From: Pogonophryne albipinna
Taxonomy: Eukaryota; Chordata; Actinopteri; Perciformes; Artedidraconidae
DNA: 64,000 nucleotides
Direction: 5' to 3'
Assembly (NCBI GenBank): GCA_028583405.1
Contig: CM053249.1
Span: forward strand, 33,516,808 to 33,580,807
Shown: positions 10,589-23,091 of the stretch, piece after piece
Position numbering within the stretch: position 1 is the first letter of the stretch
Layout of the letters: each line of letters begins with the position of its first letter
Notes under the pieces: model-generated
Told to the model about the DNA's origin: nothing
The model's input: only the letters and a program-made list of their open reading frames with translations
Databases searched by the model: none
Position numbers and translations under genes: made by a program

Positions 10589-12133
10589 AGGGGCGGACTG
10601 GCCATCTGTAGAATCTGGAGAACCACAGAACGGCCGATCGTCAAGGGCCGTTGACGGCCGGCCGGCCCTTTAAAAAAAATGATTTAACGTCATCATTTAA
10701 ATTGCGCTGACGGCCGACAGAGGGCGACAGCGGCCGCTAATGCAGTTGTGTGGTTCTTATCTATCAAATATTCACTCACGAAGAAGAAAAAAGATCGGCC
10801 ACACGAAGAGAAGGGATTAGACCAGCTGGATTAGACGCCGCGGCAGACAGGGAGAATGAAAAAACATGGATACAAATCAAAGAAAGCGAAAAGAAAAAGG
10901 TGGGGCCGAGAAGGCAAGAGAAAAAGTCACTCGCCGGTGAAGCATATAAATGTCGCAAATTGACTGACCTTTTTGGCAGCAGCGCTGCTACAAGCACTAT
11001 CAGCAGCAGTTTAGAACAAGTGCAAGATGATGGAGAGAATGATGAGGGCGCGAGTTCAGATACAGCCAGCCTCCTGCGTTCATGTTGAGGGACAGAGTTG
11101 AGCTGGTGGAAGAACCAGCTCAACTGGCACATACAAGTGCAGGGCAAGAGCAAGAGGTGGGTGAGAATTATCCCTTGGACTCAGTGGCGTTTTCTCCTGG
11201 AGGCCAAGGGAAGCCAGGCTTCCCCTGTTTTTTTGGATTGTAGTTATAATTTTAATAAATAAATAAAAACACTTTGTTTAGTTTCGGTAATTATTCTGCC
11301 GGCCCATCTCTCCCTCAATTCTCATTGAGTATTTTACAAAGAGTGAAACAGCGCCCCTCTAGATGTTATGGTGAAACAGTAGATTGCACTCTGTTGCGAG
11401 AGGAGGCTAGCCGAAATTGGCTTCCCTTGGTGAAAAAAAATTGAGGGATTGACCATCGACCATTGACCAGATGAGGCTCACGTCATGCCTCACAATCCAA
11501 TCAAATCGCATCAACTTCAGTTTGTACTGTAGCTGTCATCACCGCCCTTAAAAAGTAGCAAGCAACTGAAGCAAGTGCAATTATGGAGGGTGGAGATTTG
11601 GAGTATTTCATCAAAAAATTATTGGACTAAACTTCCGCTACAGCAGCAACTAAAAATGGAATCTGATGACAGGCCAATGCCCAAACTGGAGCTGTGTACA
11701 GAGAGGAAAAAAGGAGCGAATCGGACGTAAAACTTTAAATAATAAACAGCGGATTTCTAACATTTGACATTTCATGTGGCCGGACTGGGTCAGTTTCCAG
11801 TTTCCAGCTCCTGCCTCTCTGTTGGACTCTGTCGCAGCGAGGCTACTGCTGTGGTGCGGAGCACACAAAGCAGACTCTTCACAACGAAGGATCCATTCTT
11901 CTTCAAGGCAGGTAAGGTATCGCAGTACGCAGTCTACTGACCCGCAGCTGGTGCCTCTCTGTTGGACTCCGGTACTGCACCTTACTCACGAGACATTGTA
12001 AAAAAAAAAAATGGGTGGGAGGTGAACGCAGTAACCACTCCGCCAACGCCACAGTCACCCTCGTCGTGCGGGCCGGATGAGAATGTCTGGCGGGCCAGAT
12101 GTGGCCCGCGGGCCGTCAGTTGGTGGTCACTGC
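10589..12133 (+). mobile_element. jumble of hAT fragments with ZMYM1-like N-terminus
   Basis: Several pieces adjoin. CAGGGGCGGACTGGCC at about 10589 is a hAT-like left end. Near 10864-10980 the plus strand encodes the basic, low-complexity N-terminus typical of ZMYM1-like hAT transposases (MDTNQRKRK..., later CRKLTDLFGS), with a frameshift between the two parts. A further hAT-type end, CAGTGGCGTTTTCTCC, begins near 11187. A right end, GTTGGTGGTCACTG, closes at about 12133. No matching duplications were found, so the exact elements cannot be separated. No intact gene. Confidence 0.5.
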
Positions 12134-12769
12134 TATACGCCATGGTTAAATGTTAAACATACATATTGAAGGCAGTGTGAATCCCCATCTTACCTATTTG
12201 TGGAAGTTTACGTTTATTGAGACGTCTGTCTCCTGGGGAGGGGCACATAGCTGCGCCATTGTAGGGCGGATGGAGCTTTTCATGCAAAGAGCCATATTGG
12301 CAGTAGCTGAGGTAGGAAAATCAACTCTCAGAATGGTTAAGTGGACCATTGTGTTCTGCTCCGACAGAATCACAGAAGGAAGAAAATAGTTGTGTTTGCA
12401 AAGCACTCTTCTCGTCAAAACTGACAGTCAAGTCCATAACGCCTGAAAATAGAATTCAGTTCTCATTTTCTTTGGCAATAAGTGTTGCATGCAGTGATTC
12501 CACAGCACTTTTGGAGCCATCACCTTAATAAGCACTATGAGTCCACAGTGTTTCCCACAGAATTTGATTCTATTTGTGGGGGCACCGTACCCCCCCAGCA
12601 AGAAAAGCCAAAGGCCCCTTAACCTATTTGGGTGGCCCACGCATCCACCCCCCTCAAATAACAAAATACATGCAAGTTCATGGCTACTGTAGCAGACAAC
12701 GTTCTTGTTGCTCTGTGTTGCGTTGTTAATGAGTGAGACACACCGGAGTTGAGGATCTGTGGGGTTTAT
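12134..12769. other. no gene; one hAT-like end
   Basis: CAGTGTTTCCCACAG at about 12549 matches the common teleost hAT end type. Otherwise I see nothing in this stretch. Confidence 0.35.
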
Positions 12770-13680
12770 TTGGTTGTACGGACCCTATGAATTTCGAATT
12801 TAAATCGTCTCCTTGAACTATATCCCCCCACTCATTGAGTGAATACTTTTTGGATGTTTCCTGGTAAAACGTTATTATTTGCCTTAAACATGATTTGTGC
12901 CGTTTGGAATTCTACCAGGTCTGTACATTTTACCAATTTTTGCTACAGGAATAATTTGTTAGTGTGATCAAGGTATTTGACATTGTGAATGATTCGTATG
13001 GCTTTTTTTTTTTTAGAATAGATACTGCATGTATAGAACTTTTGTAGTTATTGCCCCAGATTTCAGCACAGTAAGTCAGATATGGTAAGACTAGTGAACA
13101 GTAGAGAATGCGAAGTGATTTCTGATCTAGAACTTGTTTTACTTTGTTTAGTATGGAAATGCTTCTAGACAGCTTTGATTGTATATGTTTTATGTGTAAT
13201 TTCCAACTTATTGTGTCATCTATTATTACCCCAAGACATTTAATTTCATGGACTCTTTCAATTTCAACCCCATCTATTTTTATTTGCATTTGTGTTTTTG
13301 TTCTATGTTTACCGAACAGCATTAATTTTGTTTTACTCAAGTTTAATGATAGTTTATTTTTGTCAAACCATGTTTTTAATTTGTGCATTTCATTTTCTAT
13401 GTACTCCACTAGCTGTTCTAAATTCTCCCCAGAACAGAATATATTTGTATCATCAGCAAACAAAACTAGCCTCAGTACATTGGATACTCTACAGATGTCA
13501 TTGATGGACAGTATAAACAATTTAGGACCCAACGCTGACCCCTGGGGGACACCACAAGCAATGTCCAAACATGAAGAACAGTCATTTCCCAACTTCACAT
13601 ACTGCTGTCTATTGCTTAAATAGCTTTTAATCCAGTCTAAAAGGTGGTCACCAAGTTCTACGAACACGCAATTTGTTTCT
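12770..13680 (-). pseudogene. LINE reverse transcriptase fragment (3' half)
   Basis: The minus strand from 13667 reads RT palm and thumb: a GVPQGSALGPKLF block, VLFADDTNIF (the catalytic F-A-D-D), LSLNLSKTKLM, KCLGVIIDD and YLTYCAEIWGN. A homopolymer A run (13007-13016 on the complementary T strand) shifts the frame, after which recognisable C-terminal sequence (VEFQTAQIMFK) continues with stops to about 12770. The 5' end is truncated, consistent with normal LINE insertion. The clade is probably jockey/I-like, but that is uncertain. Confidence 0.85.
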
Positions 13681-14519
<839 letters not shown>

Positions 14520-14947
14520 CCACACCATTTGGTTACCCTGCACTATCCCCTTAAAGGTCCCATGTCATGCTTTTCCGGTTATTATCTGTCCCCTTGTGTG
14601 TTATGAAGGTTTTTATGCATGTAAACGGTCTGCAGAGTCAAAAAGTACTCAAAGTACACCCTGTAGCGAGTAAAACTCTAACACAGAAAATAGCTGTCTA
14701 TGCTGCCCCAGAACGCCTCGTTGGAGATTTCTCTTTTTCCAATATTTACATCCTGGGTATCGCTACATAGGGATACCCAGTAGCCACGCCCAGAGCTATG
14801 GCCGCACCCTCTGCCAGCCTTTCACGAAACAAAGCTTTCCCAAACCTTTCAGCGATTCATGCCGGATATGTACAGCGTAGGGCACTGACGCGATTCTAAC
14901 GATGCTGTTCCTACTTTGTTTGGACCAGCGGGAGATTCGGGTACACT

Positions 14948-16011
14948 CAGGGTTGGGAGGGTTACTTTGTAAATGTAATCAGTTACTGATTACTGATTAC
15001 ATGGCTCTGAAAGTAATCAGAATACAGTTACAGTTACGTGTCTTAAAAAAGCGTAATCAGATTACTTTTAGATTACTTTTGGATTACTTTCTTTTTCCAT
15101 CACAGATGGGTATGTTTTGGTGTACAGGAGACACAAAAAGCAAAAGGACACTGAATGTGTTTTTACTGTTTTAATGGCTTATCAAAAGCACAACTGAAAC
15201 ATAACATCTGAAACAATGTAACAACATAATACACTTTTTGGGGATGCAGCTTGGGATGTGAGGAGTGAGGGACACGGCTTAGAACGGGCGTGTCGCCTTC
15301 TGTCCTGCCAGTGTTGGCAGGACATGAATTAAAATGTCAAACTCGGACTTCATTTTAAGGACATTTCGGCCAGGGGTGTCGAGCTATATTTGTTTAAGCA
15401 CCGGATTGGCAAAACAGGAGAGGAGAGTGTGTGCACCAGTCTGCCTTGATCTATGAATTAATGTCCGTGACACTCACAGTATCTGCTGCCCGCAGCTGTT
15501 TTATAGAAGGAAAACCTCCTTCACTTCATGAAATCTCTGCAGCACCAGGAGGCAGCGGGAGGGTTAACTCAGCCTCTGAGAAGAGGAGCGCGCAGTGCCT
15601 TTCACGCACCGCCTTCACTGTGTTTACCTTCAGAAATAATCATTAGTAAGGCTAAAGAAAGAGCGACCGCAGGCTGATGTGTTTTAACCACACACACGCG
15701 ATTTAAATGCAGACTTTTGTTCATCCATTTTTCGTTGTTATTGTTTCACTGAGCGGACCCACGATTTTTTTTCAAACGCTTTTTTCGTCCATCTGCGGCG
15801 GTAATAGGTTTTGTGGGCTTTGATGATTCGGCTGTACCTTTAGTAATGAATATTAAATGTTGTGAGGAAATCTTTCCAATAAGTAATCCAAAATGTATTC
15901 ACTTCAGGTTTACGAAAGTAACTGTAATCAGATTACTCGTTTTTCAAATGTAACGCGAGCTGAATACAATTACTTGATTTTTGTATTCGGATTACGTAAC
16001 GCCCAACCCTG
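14948..16011. mobile_element. non-autonomous hAT element
   Basis: 1,064 bp bounded by the perfect 8 bp duplication GGTACACT (14940-14947, 16012-16019). Left end CAGGGTTGGGAGGG; right end, read inward, CAGGGTTGGGCGTTACG. The ends contain repeated GTAATCAGATTAC-like palindromes (for example near 15055 and 15926). No transposase. A diverged relative lies at 9677-10588. Confidence 0.92.
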
Positions 16012-16599
16012 GGTACACTATCTGTAAGTATTCATTGTTGTTTGTGTATTTATGATGTTTAAAACAAACAAGGTATCTACCACGACTGTTTAAATGGGTA
16101 AACGTTTTTCGGGCTACTACGTTGGGATCGCGGAGAAATGCTCTCCGCAGACCCATGCTCACAGCGTTATAAACCTTTTTCTTACTCAATATCAAGCCAC
16201 ACTTATTGTTTTTACTTTGGCTGTGAGTGTTTGTGTGTGCTCAGGATGAGTTTAGCTTGTTCTTGCTGTATTTGTTTCGCCGACACGGAAGCACTGTCTG
16301 CTCCTCACCAGAGGTGGGGACTCAAGTCACATGACTGACTCGAGTCGCATATTTTTTGACTTGAGACTTGCTTGACTAACATTGATAAAAGACTTGACTT
16401 GGACTTGGTATTCATGACTTGAGACTTGATTTAAGCTTGAGATAGATGACTTGAAAGGACTTGACTGTTTAAAATTAAATATTTGCGTTTGTTTTTGTAG
16501 TGAGATATTACGTTTAGTTTTTTCGAAACGTGATTGGGTGATTATAGCGCCATGCGCGCAAACCTGGCAACCCACTAGAAGGCAGGAGTCTCAGTTAAC

Positions 16600-16774
16600 A
16601 TGGCAGCGGCTAGCTTTACTCCAAAAATAGTGAAGTTTGGATTCAAGGATTATTTTGTCGATGACGGCAATAAGAAGAGAACAGCGGTATGCAGGGTCTG
16701 CAGCATAAAGATCAGTGACACGACCACCACAACATCCAACTTCATTCGTCACTCCAAAAAAAACACAGAGAAAG
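16600..16774 (+). CDS. first exon of a hAT transposase: BED zinc finger
   Basis: The frame from ATG at 16600 reads VKFGFKDYFVDDGNKKR, then AVCRVCSIKI, then SNFIRHSKKN, a BED-type finger (C-x2-C...H; the last ligand is unclear). It runs into AAAG|GTACGTG near 16774, which looks like a splice donor. BED fingers bind DNA in hAT transposases. No downstream catalytic exon remains in the element, so this is a leftover. Confidence 0.6.
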
Positions 16775-16884
16775 GTACGTGCATGTGTTGTGTTAGCTAG
16801 AAAGCTAACGTTAAGTTTAAGCTACGTGAGACTTGGTTTCAAATTGATTAAGCATTGCAAAGAGAAGACAAAACGGTAAATGAA

Positions 16885-17290
16885 CACTAGAACCGCCAAG
16901 GGATTCATTTGTACTAACCCTGATACTGACGGGCTGTCAGGAGGGGGAGAGAGAGAGAGGAAAAGAGATGCCTCGTTTATTTTCCCTGTGTTATTATCAG
17001 AAGTTACTGTAAACTTTTGAATAATGTAGTTCATCTACTTTTAGTTGTTTGTTTAAATGTTTTAATTATGTTGTTTTTGTTTGTAGAAGTGCATCATTCT
17101 TTGATTTATTGTAAAATGAATCTGAACTTTTTGATCTGTTGATGATAAACTGAAGCAATTTCTAAATGAACCCAATTAAGTGAGTTTTAAATCGTCATAC
17201 TTAGTTTATAAGGAAATTCTGAAGAGGAACAAATTAAATGATTTGAATATTATGTCTATGTAGGTGCTGACGCTGTTGGCGGTTCTAGTG
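16885..17290. mobile_element. TTAA-type MITE
   Basis: 406 bp with inverted ends CACTAGAACCGCCAA and TTGGCGGTTCTAGTG. TTAA follows on the right (17291-17294); the left flank TGAA is probably a mutated TTAA. Non-coding. Confidence 0.75.
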
Positions 17291-17428
17291 TTAAAAGAAA
17301 TTTAAATTAAATATGTGTAATGGCAAATGCCATATATGATTTTCTTACCTGGAATTCTGCCTTTTTGAACAGACTTTTTGATTGAGTCCTATATTGTCTG
17401 CAGTTCTAGGGTTAATATTGATCTAATA

Positions 17429-18490
17429 CAGTGGTTCTCAAAGTGGGGGGCGCCCCCCCCAGGGCGGTGCAGAGGCATGACAGGGGGGGGGGGGGGGCGC
17501 GAGAGACCAGGAGGAAAAATGGTTATTAAATTTTTTTTTTTTTTAAATCATATTTAGAAAAATTATTGATTCGAAAATAATATGATACAGTACTATTACG
17601 TCTGGGTCTCTGTGTTTCATTAAACTCGGCTCTGTGTGTGTGTGGAACGAGCCATTTTGTGTGCCTGCGCGAGCGAGAGAGAGAGATAGCGCACCGGTAC
17701 CGGAGATCGTTGATGTTAGCTTCTGGTGCTAGCGAGCTACGCTAACGGATATAAGGAGTTTTTTTAACAACAAGGTGGAGGAGAGTCCTCTCCTGTCAGA
17801 CTGAGAGACTCAGTGAGCTAAAGGACTCTCAGTGTTATCTCAGTGGGTCTCAAACGTTTTGGTCACCATTAATGTAAACAATTATTTCCAAGGCACACGT
17901 TTATATGATCATTATAGTTATAAAAAAATAAGAGAATAAATTAAAAACTGGTATGAAATACTATATGACATTAAAAAATGAATAAAGTTTAAAAGGGGAG
18001 TGATTTGTAAAATATCCATAAAGAAAAAGTAAATCTGTTTACAGTTCTGTGTTGAGAGATGTATCCATAGATCTCTTCATTTTGCTTTCAAAGTGCACCA
18101 GATTGATGCTTTTAACTTCAACATTTAAAAATCTTCCCGGGGGAGCTTGCCCCTATGTGAGGTCCACACACCACCTATAAAAATAGCACTTTACCCCTGC
18201 TTACACCTATATGCCGTGAGCTGATTATCGAGCCTTCATTGTAACAGTCGCGGGAACATTGTGTATATGCGTGGGGAGTGTTGCAGTAGAAAATTCCACT
18301 GTAGCGCCCGGTACATTAATGGGAAACCCTAAATGTTTGAGCACCCTCTATGAAACGTCAAGCTACCCCACAGCACCCCCAAAATAAATCTCTGGCGCCG
18401 CCACTGAGCCTGACTATTTGTGTTGGGGGGGGCCTGACTTTTTTTTTTCTCCAAAGGGGGGGCCTGACAGAAAAAGTTTGAGAACCACTG
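17429..18490. mobile_element. composite hAT-type repeat with long G and C runs
   Basis: It begins CAGTGGTTCTCAAAGTGG and ends AGTTTGAGAACCACTG, inverted ends of the common 'CAGTGGTTCTCAA' hAT type, but the 8 bp flanks do not match. Inside are at least two other repeat ends (CAGTGGGTCTCAAACG at about 17841; CGCCGCCACTG at about 18406). The segment near 17845-18130 recurs inverted at 34000-34395. No coding region. Confidence 0.55.
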
Positions 18491-19015
18491 ATTGTCATTG
18501 GTCTAAATTAGATTTCAAATGATTAACTGTGTATGTAATGAAGATCATAGTGTGGGTTGAATCAATTTTCATAACCACTGTCTTTTAACTGATTTAAATG
18601 CGGAAACTGGGCTTATTCATCAGAATTTCGTATGACTTGATTGACCTGAGCAATGACTTGACAAGACTTGCTTGACTCTCACCACAGTGACTTGGGACTT
18701 GCTTGATACTTGTAGGTCAAGACTTGCTCATGACTTGCACATGTAGGACTTACTCCCGCCTCTGCTCCTCACAGCAACGACCAGCTGCACGTCACGTGAC
18801 CAATCAGAGCACACTGGGCTCACAGGGAGGGGGGGCAGGTGCTCCAACAAGCCGTTTAGGACAGAGAGTGAATACCGGTGAATACACATACTTTACAGAG
18901 ATGCTGTATGAGAAACCAATGTGAGTTTGGAAAATTGCACAATATAAATCTATTCTAGTAGACCTCAACAATGGAATTATGATCAGTAGAAATGGCCATG
19001 CCATGGGACCTTTAA

Positions 19016-19714
19016 GTAACCCCTGATAAAATGTGCACTCACCTGTTTCTGGAACTTTTCAGCATGTGGAACCTGCTCATATAAATCAGCAGATTGTCAT
19101 ACAGGAGGCTGCCGTCATTATCAGGACAAGACTGCTGGGATATCATCCTCAATTAGAGGCGTGTGAAAATGAATTATTTTTCACCTCATGAATCTACTCC
19201 TCGCCTGGCAGGAGAAACCTGGCACACTACGCACATGGAAAGCTCAATCGTGACTACATTATTCCTTCACCAACTTTTGTCAGTGAAACGCAGTTATTTG
19301 TTTTTCTCTTTGACAACAATGATGAATTTGTTTCACAAAACACTAAACTCACATTAGCTGTGCATGTTTATCTTATATGACTGACTCCAATCTGTGAAGC
19401 ACTGCGGTTATCTTTAGCCCACTTATGTCATCATGTTAATGTGAGATTAAGTATGAGTGCATTTTATGTATTTTGATAATAACATTTAATCCTGCATCTG
19501 TTCTATAGAGATGCTTTTTTATTATATTTCTACTGTATGCTGTGTGAGTTGTAAGCAATGCCTCAGGTAGCGATATAAGCAATACAACATTTACAAAAAT
19601 ATTCAACTTGGTGCTTTCTGTTTGCCCTTATGGAGTTTGCGGCCTGCTGTGTTAAATAACTCCCTGTATTACAGTTCTTTGTTGATACTTAGACACATTT
19701 TGTGGAATGCATTC
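19016..19714. other. intergenic or intronic DNA with one exon-like segment
   Basis: Mostly AT-rich. On the minus strand 19041-19136 gives a short open frame from an ATG ending at AG|GTGAGT, discussed under findings. No other feature. Confidence 0.4.
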
Positions 19715-19985
19715 CATCAAGGCTAGCGTAGATATATATATATATATATATATATAATCCCTCCACCCCTTGGCCCACCTGGTCCTGGGTATGCCCGTTG
19801 GCCCACCTGTGGTCCTGGGTATGCCCCATGGCCCACCTGGTCCATGGTATGCCCCTTGGCCTCCTCCCAGCTGGACGGGCCCAGAACACTTCCCTAGGGA
19901 GGCGACCAGGTGGCATCCTTAATAGATGCCTGAACCATTTCAACTGGCTTCTTTCTAGGCAAAGGAACAGTGGCTCTACTCCGAG
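19700..19985 (-). pseudogene. LINE C-terminal fragment with an internal minisatellite
   Basis: The minus strand encodes KWFRHLLRMPPGRLPREVFW, then ARPAGRRPRG, the conserved end of a teleost non-LTR RT ORF. Downstream the expected coding sequence is replaced by about three units of roughly 31 bp (GGCCCACCTGGTCCTGGGTA-like, 19769-19870) and a (TA)n run at 19729-19757. Confidence 0.6.
19729..19757. repeat. (TA)n microsatellite
   Basis: Uninterrupted alternating TA, next to the tandemly repeated LINE remnant. Confidence 0.9.
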
Positions 19986-20754
19986 TCCCTCCCGGGTGGC
20001 TGACCTTTATTTCACCTTAAACCTAAAGCTGCATTCACAGGATAAGCAATTTTGTCTTTTTTCTCTGCGAGGTTGGCGCAGAGCCGGCGAAAAGCCAGTT
20101 ATGTTTTGTTTCTATGGTTAGATCCTTTGCTAGCTTGCACCGCTACATACAACTGTCATCGGATTGGTTGTGCGTCGTAAGTACAATGGTAATCATATAT
20201 ATATGACCTTATATACTATTATATATAATATAATTTGAACTTTGAGCGCAGAGCCATTTTACCGTGTATCATAGCTTTAGGGAGATACCAGCCCCCCTCA
20301 GGAGAAAACCAATTTCTGCTGCTTGTATCTGCAATGTTGTTCTTTTGGTCATGACCCATCCTTCAGGACCATACAGTAGGTGAGACTATGTATGAGATCG
20401 GTACATCGAGAGCGTTACCTTCTGGCTCACGTCTCTGTGCTAAAACAGTCACCATGCATGGCTAACGACCCATTTAGCATACTGTCTCAAATACTAGACA
20501 TGTAATTGCTGCCATTCATTAGAAAATGACCCTTGAAAAACATACTAGCAGCCTATGTGAAAAAGGGATACTCTTTTGGCAAATGTGCTCTGACAAGTAA
20601 AAGCGACAACCTGGTATTATGCGGTCATACTTTTGAACACTTGTGGAGTTGTTTTCTGGGAAATAGGGGACTTTTTACAATATGATTTATTTTGTCATTT
20701 GTTTGGCTTTTTAGGGTTTGAGTGGATGCTATACAGTGGGCCTGCATATGTATA
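19986..20754. other. no recognisable feature
   Basis: About 770 bp of AT-rich sequence, including short ATAT runs near 20193-20235. I see no gene. Confidence 0.4.
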
Positions 20755-21617
20755 TGTGACCCGCTCTATCGAAATCAGTCAGAAGTCGCAACGGCTCATT
20801 TCAAAATAAATGTGGATTTACATAAAAAACAATTTTTTCGGGGTTCGGGTGTTTTGTTTGATTTTAAACAAACAAAGTCTTGGCTTTCAGAATATGAAAC
20901 TTTTATTTCCAAAATCACACGATAAATAAATTTTTGAAGCTTGTAAAGGGAAGATGACAGCTCTCACTCGCACTCTGCTCTTCCGCAGCGCCGCCGCCGC
21001 CCCCCCTCCCTCTGGCTGACATTATGAATGTAAGGCATAGTAATCATAGATAACACGGCAGGGTCCGTTACAGTTTGTTTTCATCTGATTTCAAATAAAC
21101 AAAGTCTTGGCTTTCAGAATATTAAACTTGTTTCGGCAAATTCAGATGATAAATACAACTTTGAAGCTTCGGCATAATTACAAGCGGAGAACGGAGTAAC
21201 TTAACGTCACAGCAGGCATAACAACAGCCGGTGTTTCTCGTGAGTGTTTTCCCCCGGAAACAAACACAATACACACAAACGCAAAATTATACAAACACAC
21301 ACACATGTATACACACACACTCGCGAGCTTCCCCTCCAAACAAAAATATCTTCCCTCCGTAGTATTTTGATAATTTGCTCTGTTAATAATCAATCAGATC
21401 GATGGATTCCAGAGAGGAGGAAACTTTGAAGGCCTTTTTCTCAAAATGATGACTCGGTGACAGTCATTATATAATGTGACATATTTCGCTTAATATTTGG
21501 AGAACAAAAACAATCCTGATATCATCAGAAAGCTAGGAATCTCCTCTTTCCAACAGTGTATACAACTCAAAATGTGTCTTTGGGTCAATGCGACTGATTT
21601 CGATAGAGCAGGTCACA
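20755..21617. mobile_element. non-autonomous transposon with long terminal inverted repeats
   Basis: 863 bp. The left end TGTGACCCGCTCTATCGAAA and the right end (inverted TGTGACCTGCTCTATCGAAA) match in 19 of 20 bases, and TA flanks each side (20753-20754, 21618-21619). A TA duplication suggests a Tc1/mariner-type MITE, though it could be chance in AT-rich DNA. Inside, about 45 bp (AACAAAGTCTTGGCTTTCAG and neighbours) is duplicated at 20870-20900 and 21098-21120. No coding capacity. Confidence 0.7.
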
Positions 21618-22730
21618 TATTGTAAAATGAAGAGTCCCACGTGGGTCAAAAAGAGAAGGTCACACAATATAAACCAGGAAGACATCATTTATATTCAGAA
21701 ATAAGACAAAGAAATGTTTGTTCTATTGTTTGTTGGCCTTCTTTGTGAAAACAGAATAAATTAGAAGAGAAAAGCAAGAAAAAACAGCATGTTCATTGTT
21801 TCTCTCTGCGTTCTCCTCTGCATGTTGTTTTTATTCTCAGTCTCCTATCTGCTTATACCACTGATTCAATTTCACTCTCTGTCTCTTCCCTTTCCACTTT
21901 GCTTTACATCCTTAAATTCATAAGTAAAATCAGATGTCTGTGTGCTTCCCTGCTGTAATATCACACTGAGCAGGTTCTGAGGATGGTTCTGCTCAAGCTG
22001 CATAATAAGACAAAAAAAGTGTGATTCTCCAATCACCTCCATGGGTAAAAGCAACCTCTGACTGCGCTGCCGAGCAAATAGAGTTTTGATGCTCCTGCGC
22101 TATTTGAATCTATTTCAATTAGGTAATATGCAGACGTTTGGTGCAATATTGGCCCCTTTCTATGCAAATGAGCCTATTTGTTAAAACCGTCCAATTCACA
22201 CAGATCTGTCCTAACAGCCAAACAGAGACACAGTTATATCATTAGCATCTTCAGAGGGTTGGCGGGTCATCTAAGCACATTTATAATGAAGGTTTACGAT
22301 GTTAAATTCCAAATAGACTGTCAGCCTGTCTCATTTAAATTCCTTGCCAGAAGTTTTGAGGGATAGCTTTACACCAAGTCGGTCCAGATCTGCAGCTTGC
22401 TCGGAATATTTCATTTGTATTATCCTCTCTGCCTCTCTGCCTACTGTTTTTTTGGCACAAAGGAAACATTTATTTGTTTGTCTCATTGAATGTTTCACTC
22501 GCAAAAAAGAGCAAATTGCACTCAGCTACCAAACCTAAAGGCTGTGCTGGCAGTGCATCATTAGCACAACTTGTTTTGTCATTTGGATCTGGAGGCAGAG
22601 CAGAAGGTGGGAGCAAATTGAGCAAAATGTATGGTGCTATCAGCAGCCAATATTCATTCTTTGTGAAATTAGCCGTGTTGCCCTAAGTACATGAGGTGTG
22701 AAGTGTGTTTTTCTGTCTCCTGTCCTTCAG
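21618..22730 (+). other. intron upstream of the Rag GTPase exon
   Basis: No repeat ends or open frames recognised. It ends in a polypyrimidine-rich tract and CAG (22728-22730), the acceptor for the exon that follows. Confidence 0.6.
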
Positions 22731-22879
22731 TCTCACCGACAGTGAAGCTGGTTTACCCTATGACAAGGAGTCTATGGCCATCATCCACCTGAACAACACT
22801 ACAGTGATGTACCTGAAGGAGGTCACCAAGTTCCTCGCGATGGTCTGCTTCCTCCGCAAGGAAAGCTTTGAGAGGAAAG
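22731..22879 (+). CDS. rragd: Rag GTPase C/D, penultimate coding exon
   Basis: A 149 bp exon between a polypyrimidine-CAG acceptor and the donor AAAG|GTCAGT. It starts with the last base of a split codon, then reads [34 protein letters not shown] and [14 protein letters not shown]. This is the roadblock-like C-terminal domain of RagC/RagD, near-identical to vertebrate RagD as I know it. RagC/D pairs with RagA/B on the lysosome through Ragulator and, when amino acids are plentiful, recruits mTORC1. It ends after one base of a Gly codon; the next exon supplies GA, so the phase fits. RagD is favoured over RagC from the final exon. Earlier exons are not visible in this window. Confidence 0.93.
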
Positions 22880-22936
22880 GTCAGTCCGTTTACAATCAGT
22901 ACATTTAAATGCATTATAGGAACTGTCAGTGTGTTT

Positions 22937-23091
22937 TAATCAATCAATCAAAGTGTATTCATATTGCCCAATTTCACAACTTTTACATTTTTCTCAGTGG
23001 ACTTTACACTTTGTACAGAATATGAACCTGACACCCTCTGTCCCTGGACCCTCACATCGGACAATAAAAAACTTCCAAAGAAACCCCACAG
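22937..23091 (+). mobile_element. 3' tail of a teleost retroposon
   Basis: AATCAATCAATCAAAGTG at the start, then ATATTGCCCAATTTCACAAC and a CCTCTGTCCCTGGACCCTC...CAAAGAAACCCC end: the widespread fish repeat with a CAAT-rich start and a 'CCCTCTGTCC' end. Only about 155 bp remains, inside the Rag intron. Confidence 0.6.

Larger units (their letters stand above)
16309..18764 (+). mobile_element. hAT element with BED-finger exon, internally disrupted
   Basis: 2,456 bp flanked by the perfect 8 bp duplication CTCCTCAC (16301-16308, 18765-18772). Left end CAGAGGTGGGGACTC, right end CCGCCTCTG. Subterminal regions are dense in ACTTG/CAAGT motifs (for example 16370-16460 and 18640-18740), probable transposase binding sites. 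It holds a first transposase exon (16600-16774), a TTAA-type MITE (16885-17290) and a composite insertion (17429-18490). The catalytic domain is missing, so it is non-autonomous. The same family occurs at 46124-49595. Confidence 0.9.
14551..19015. mobile_element. TTAA-flanked (piggyBac-like) element split by two hATs
   Basis: TTAA at 14551-14554 and 19012-19015 bracket inverted ends AGGTCCCATGTCATG and CATGCCATGGGACCT. Removing the two hAT insertions (14948-16011 and 16309-18764) leaves about 0.9 kb without coding capacity, the size of a MITE. TTAA duplication with such ends fits piggyBac or Kolobok-type transposons. The superfamily choice is inference. Confidence 0.8.

Noticed and set aside
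7117..12133. A single large hAT spanning CAGGGATCACCAAC to GTTGGTGGTCACTG
   Set aside because: The ends look like inverted partners, but the 8 bp flanks (CACACAAC and CTATACGC) do not match, so they are treated as separate fragments.
13144..13623. 159-codon plus-strand frame
   Set aside because: Antisense to the LINE reverse transcriptase; no independent signature.
17429..18490. Clean hAT insertion with matching ends
   Set aside because: Terminal repeats match in type, but flanking bases differ and the interior holds other repeat ends; called composite instead.
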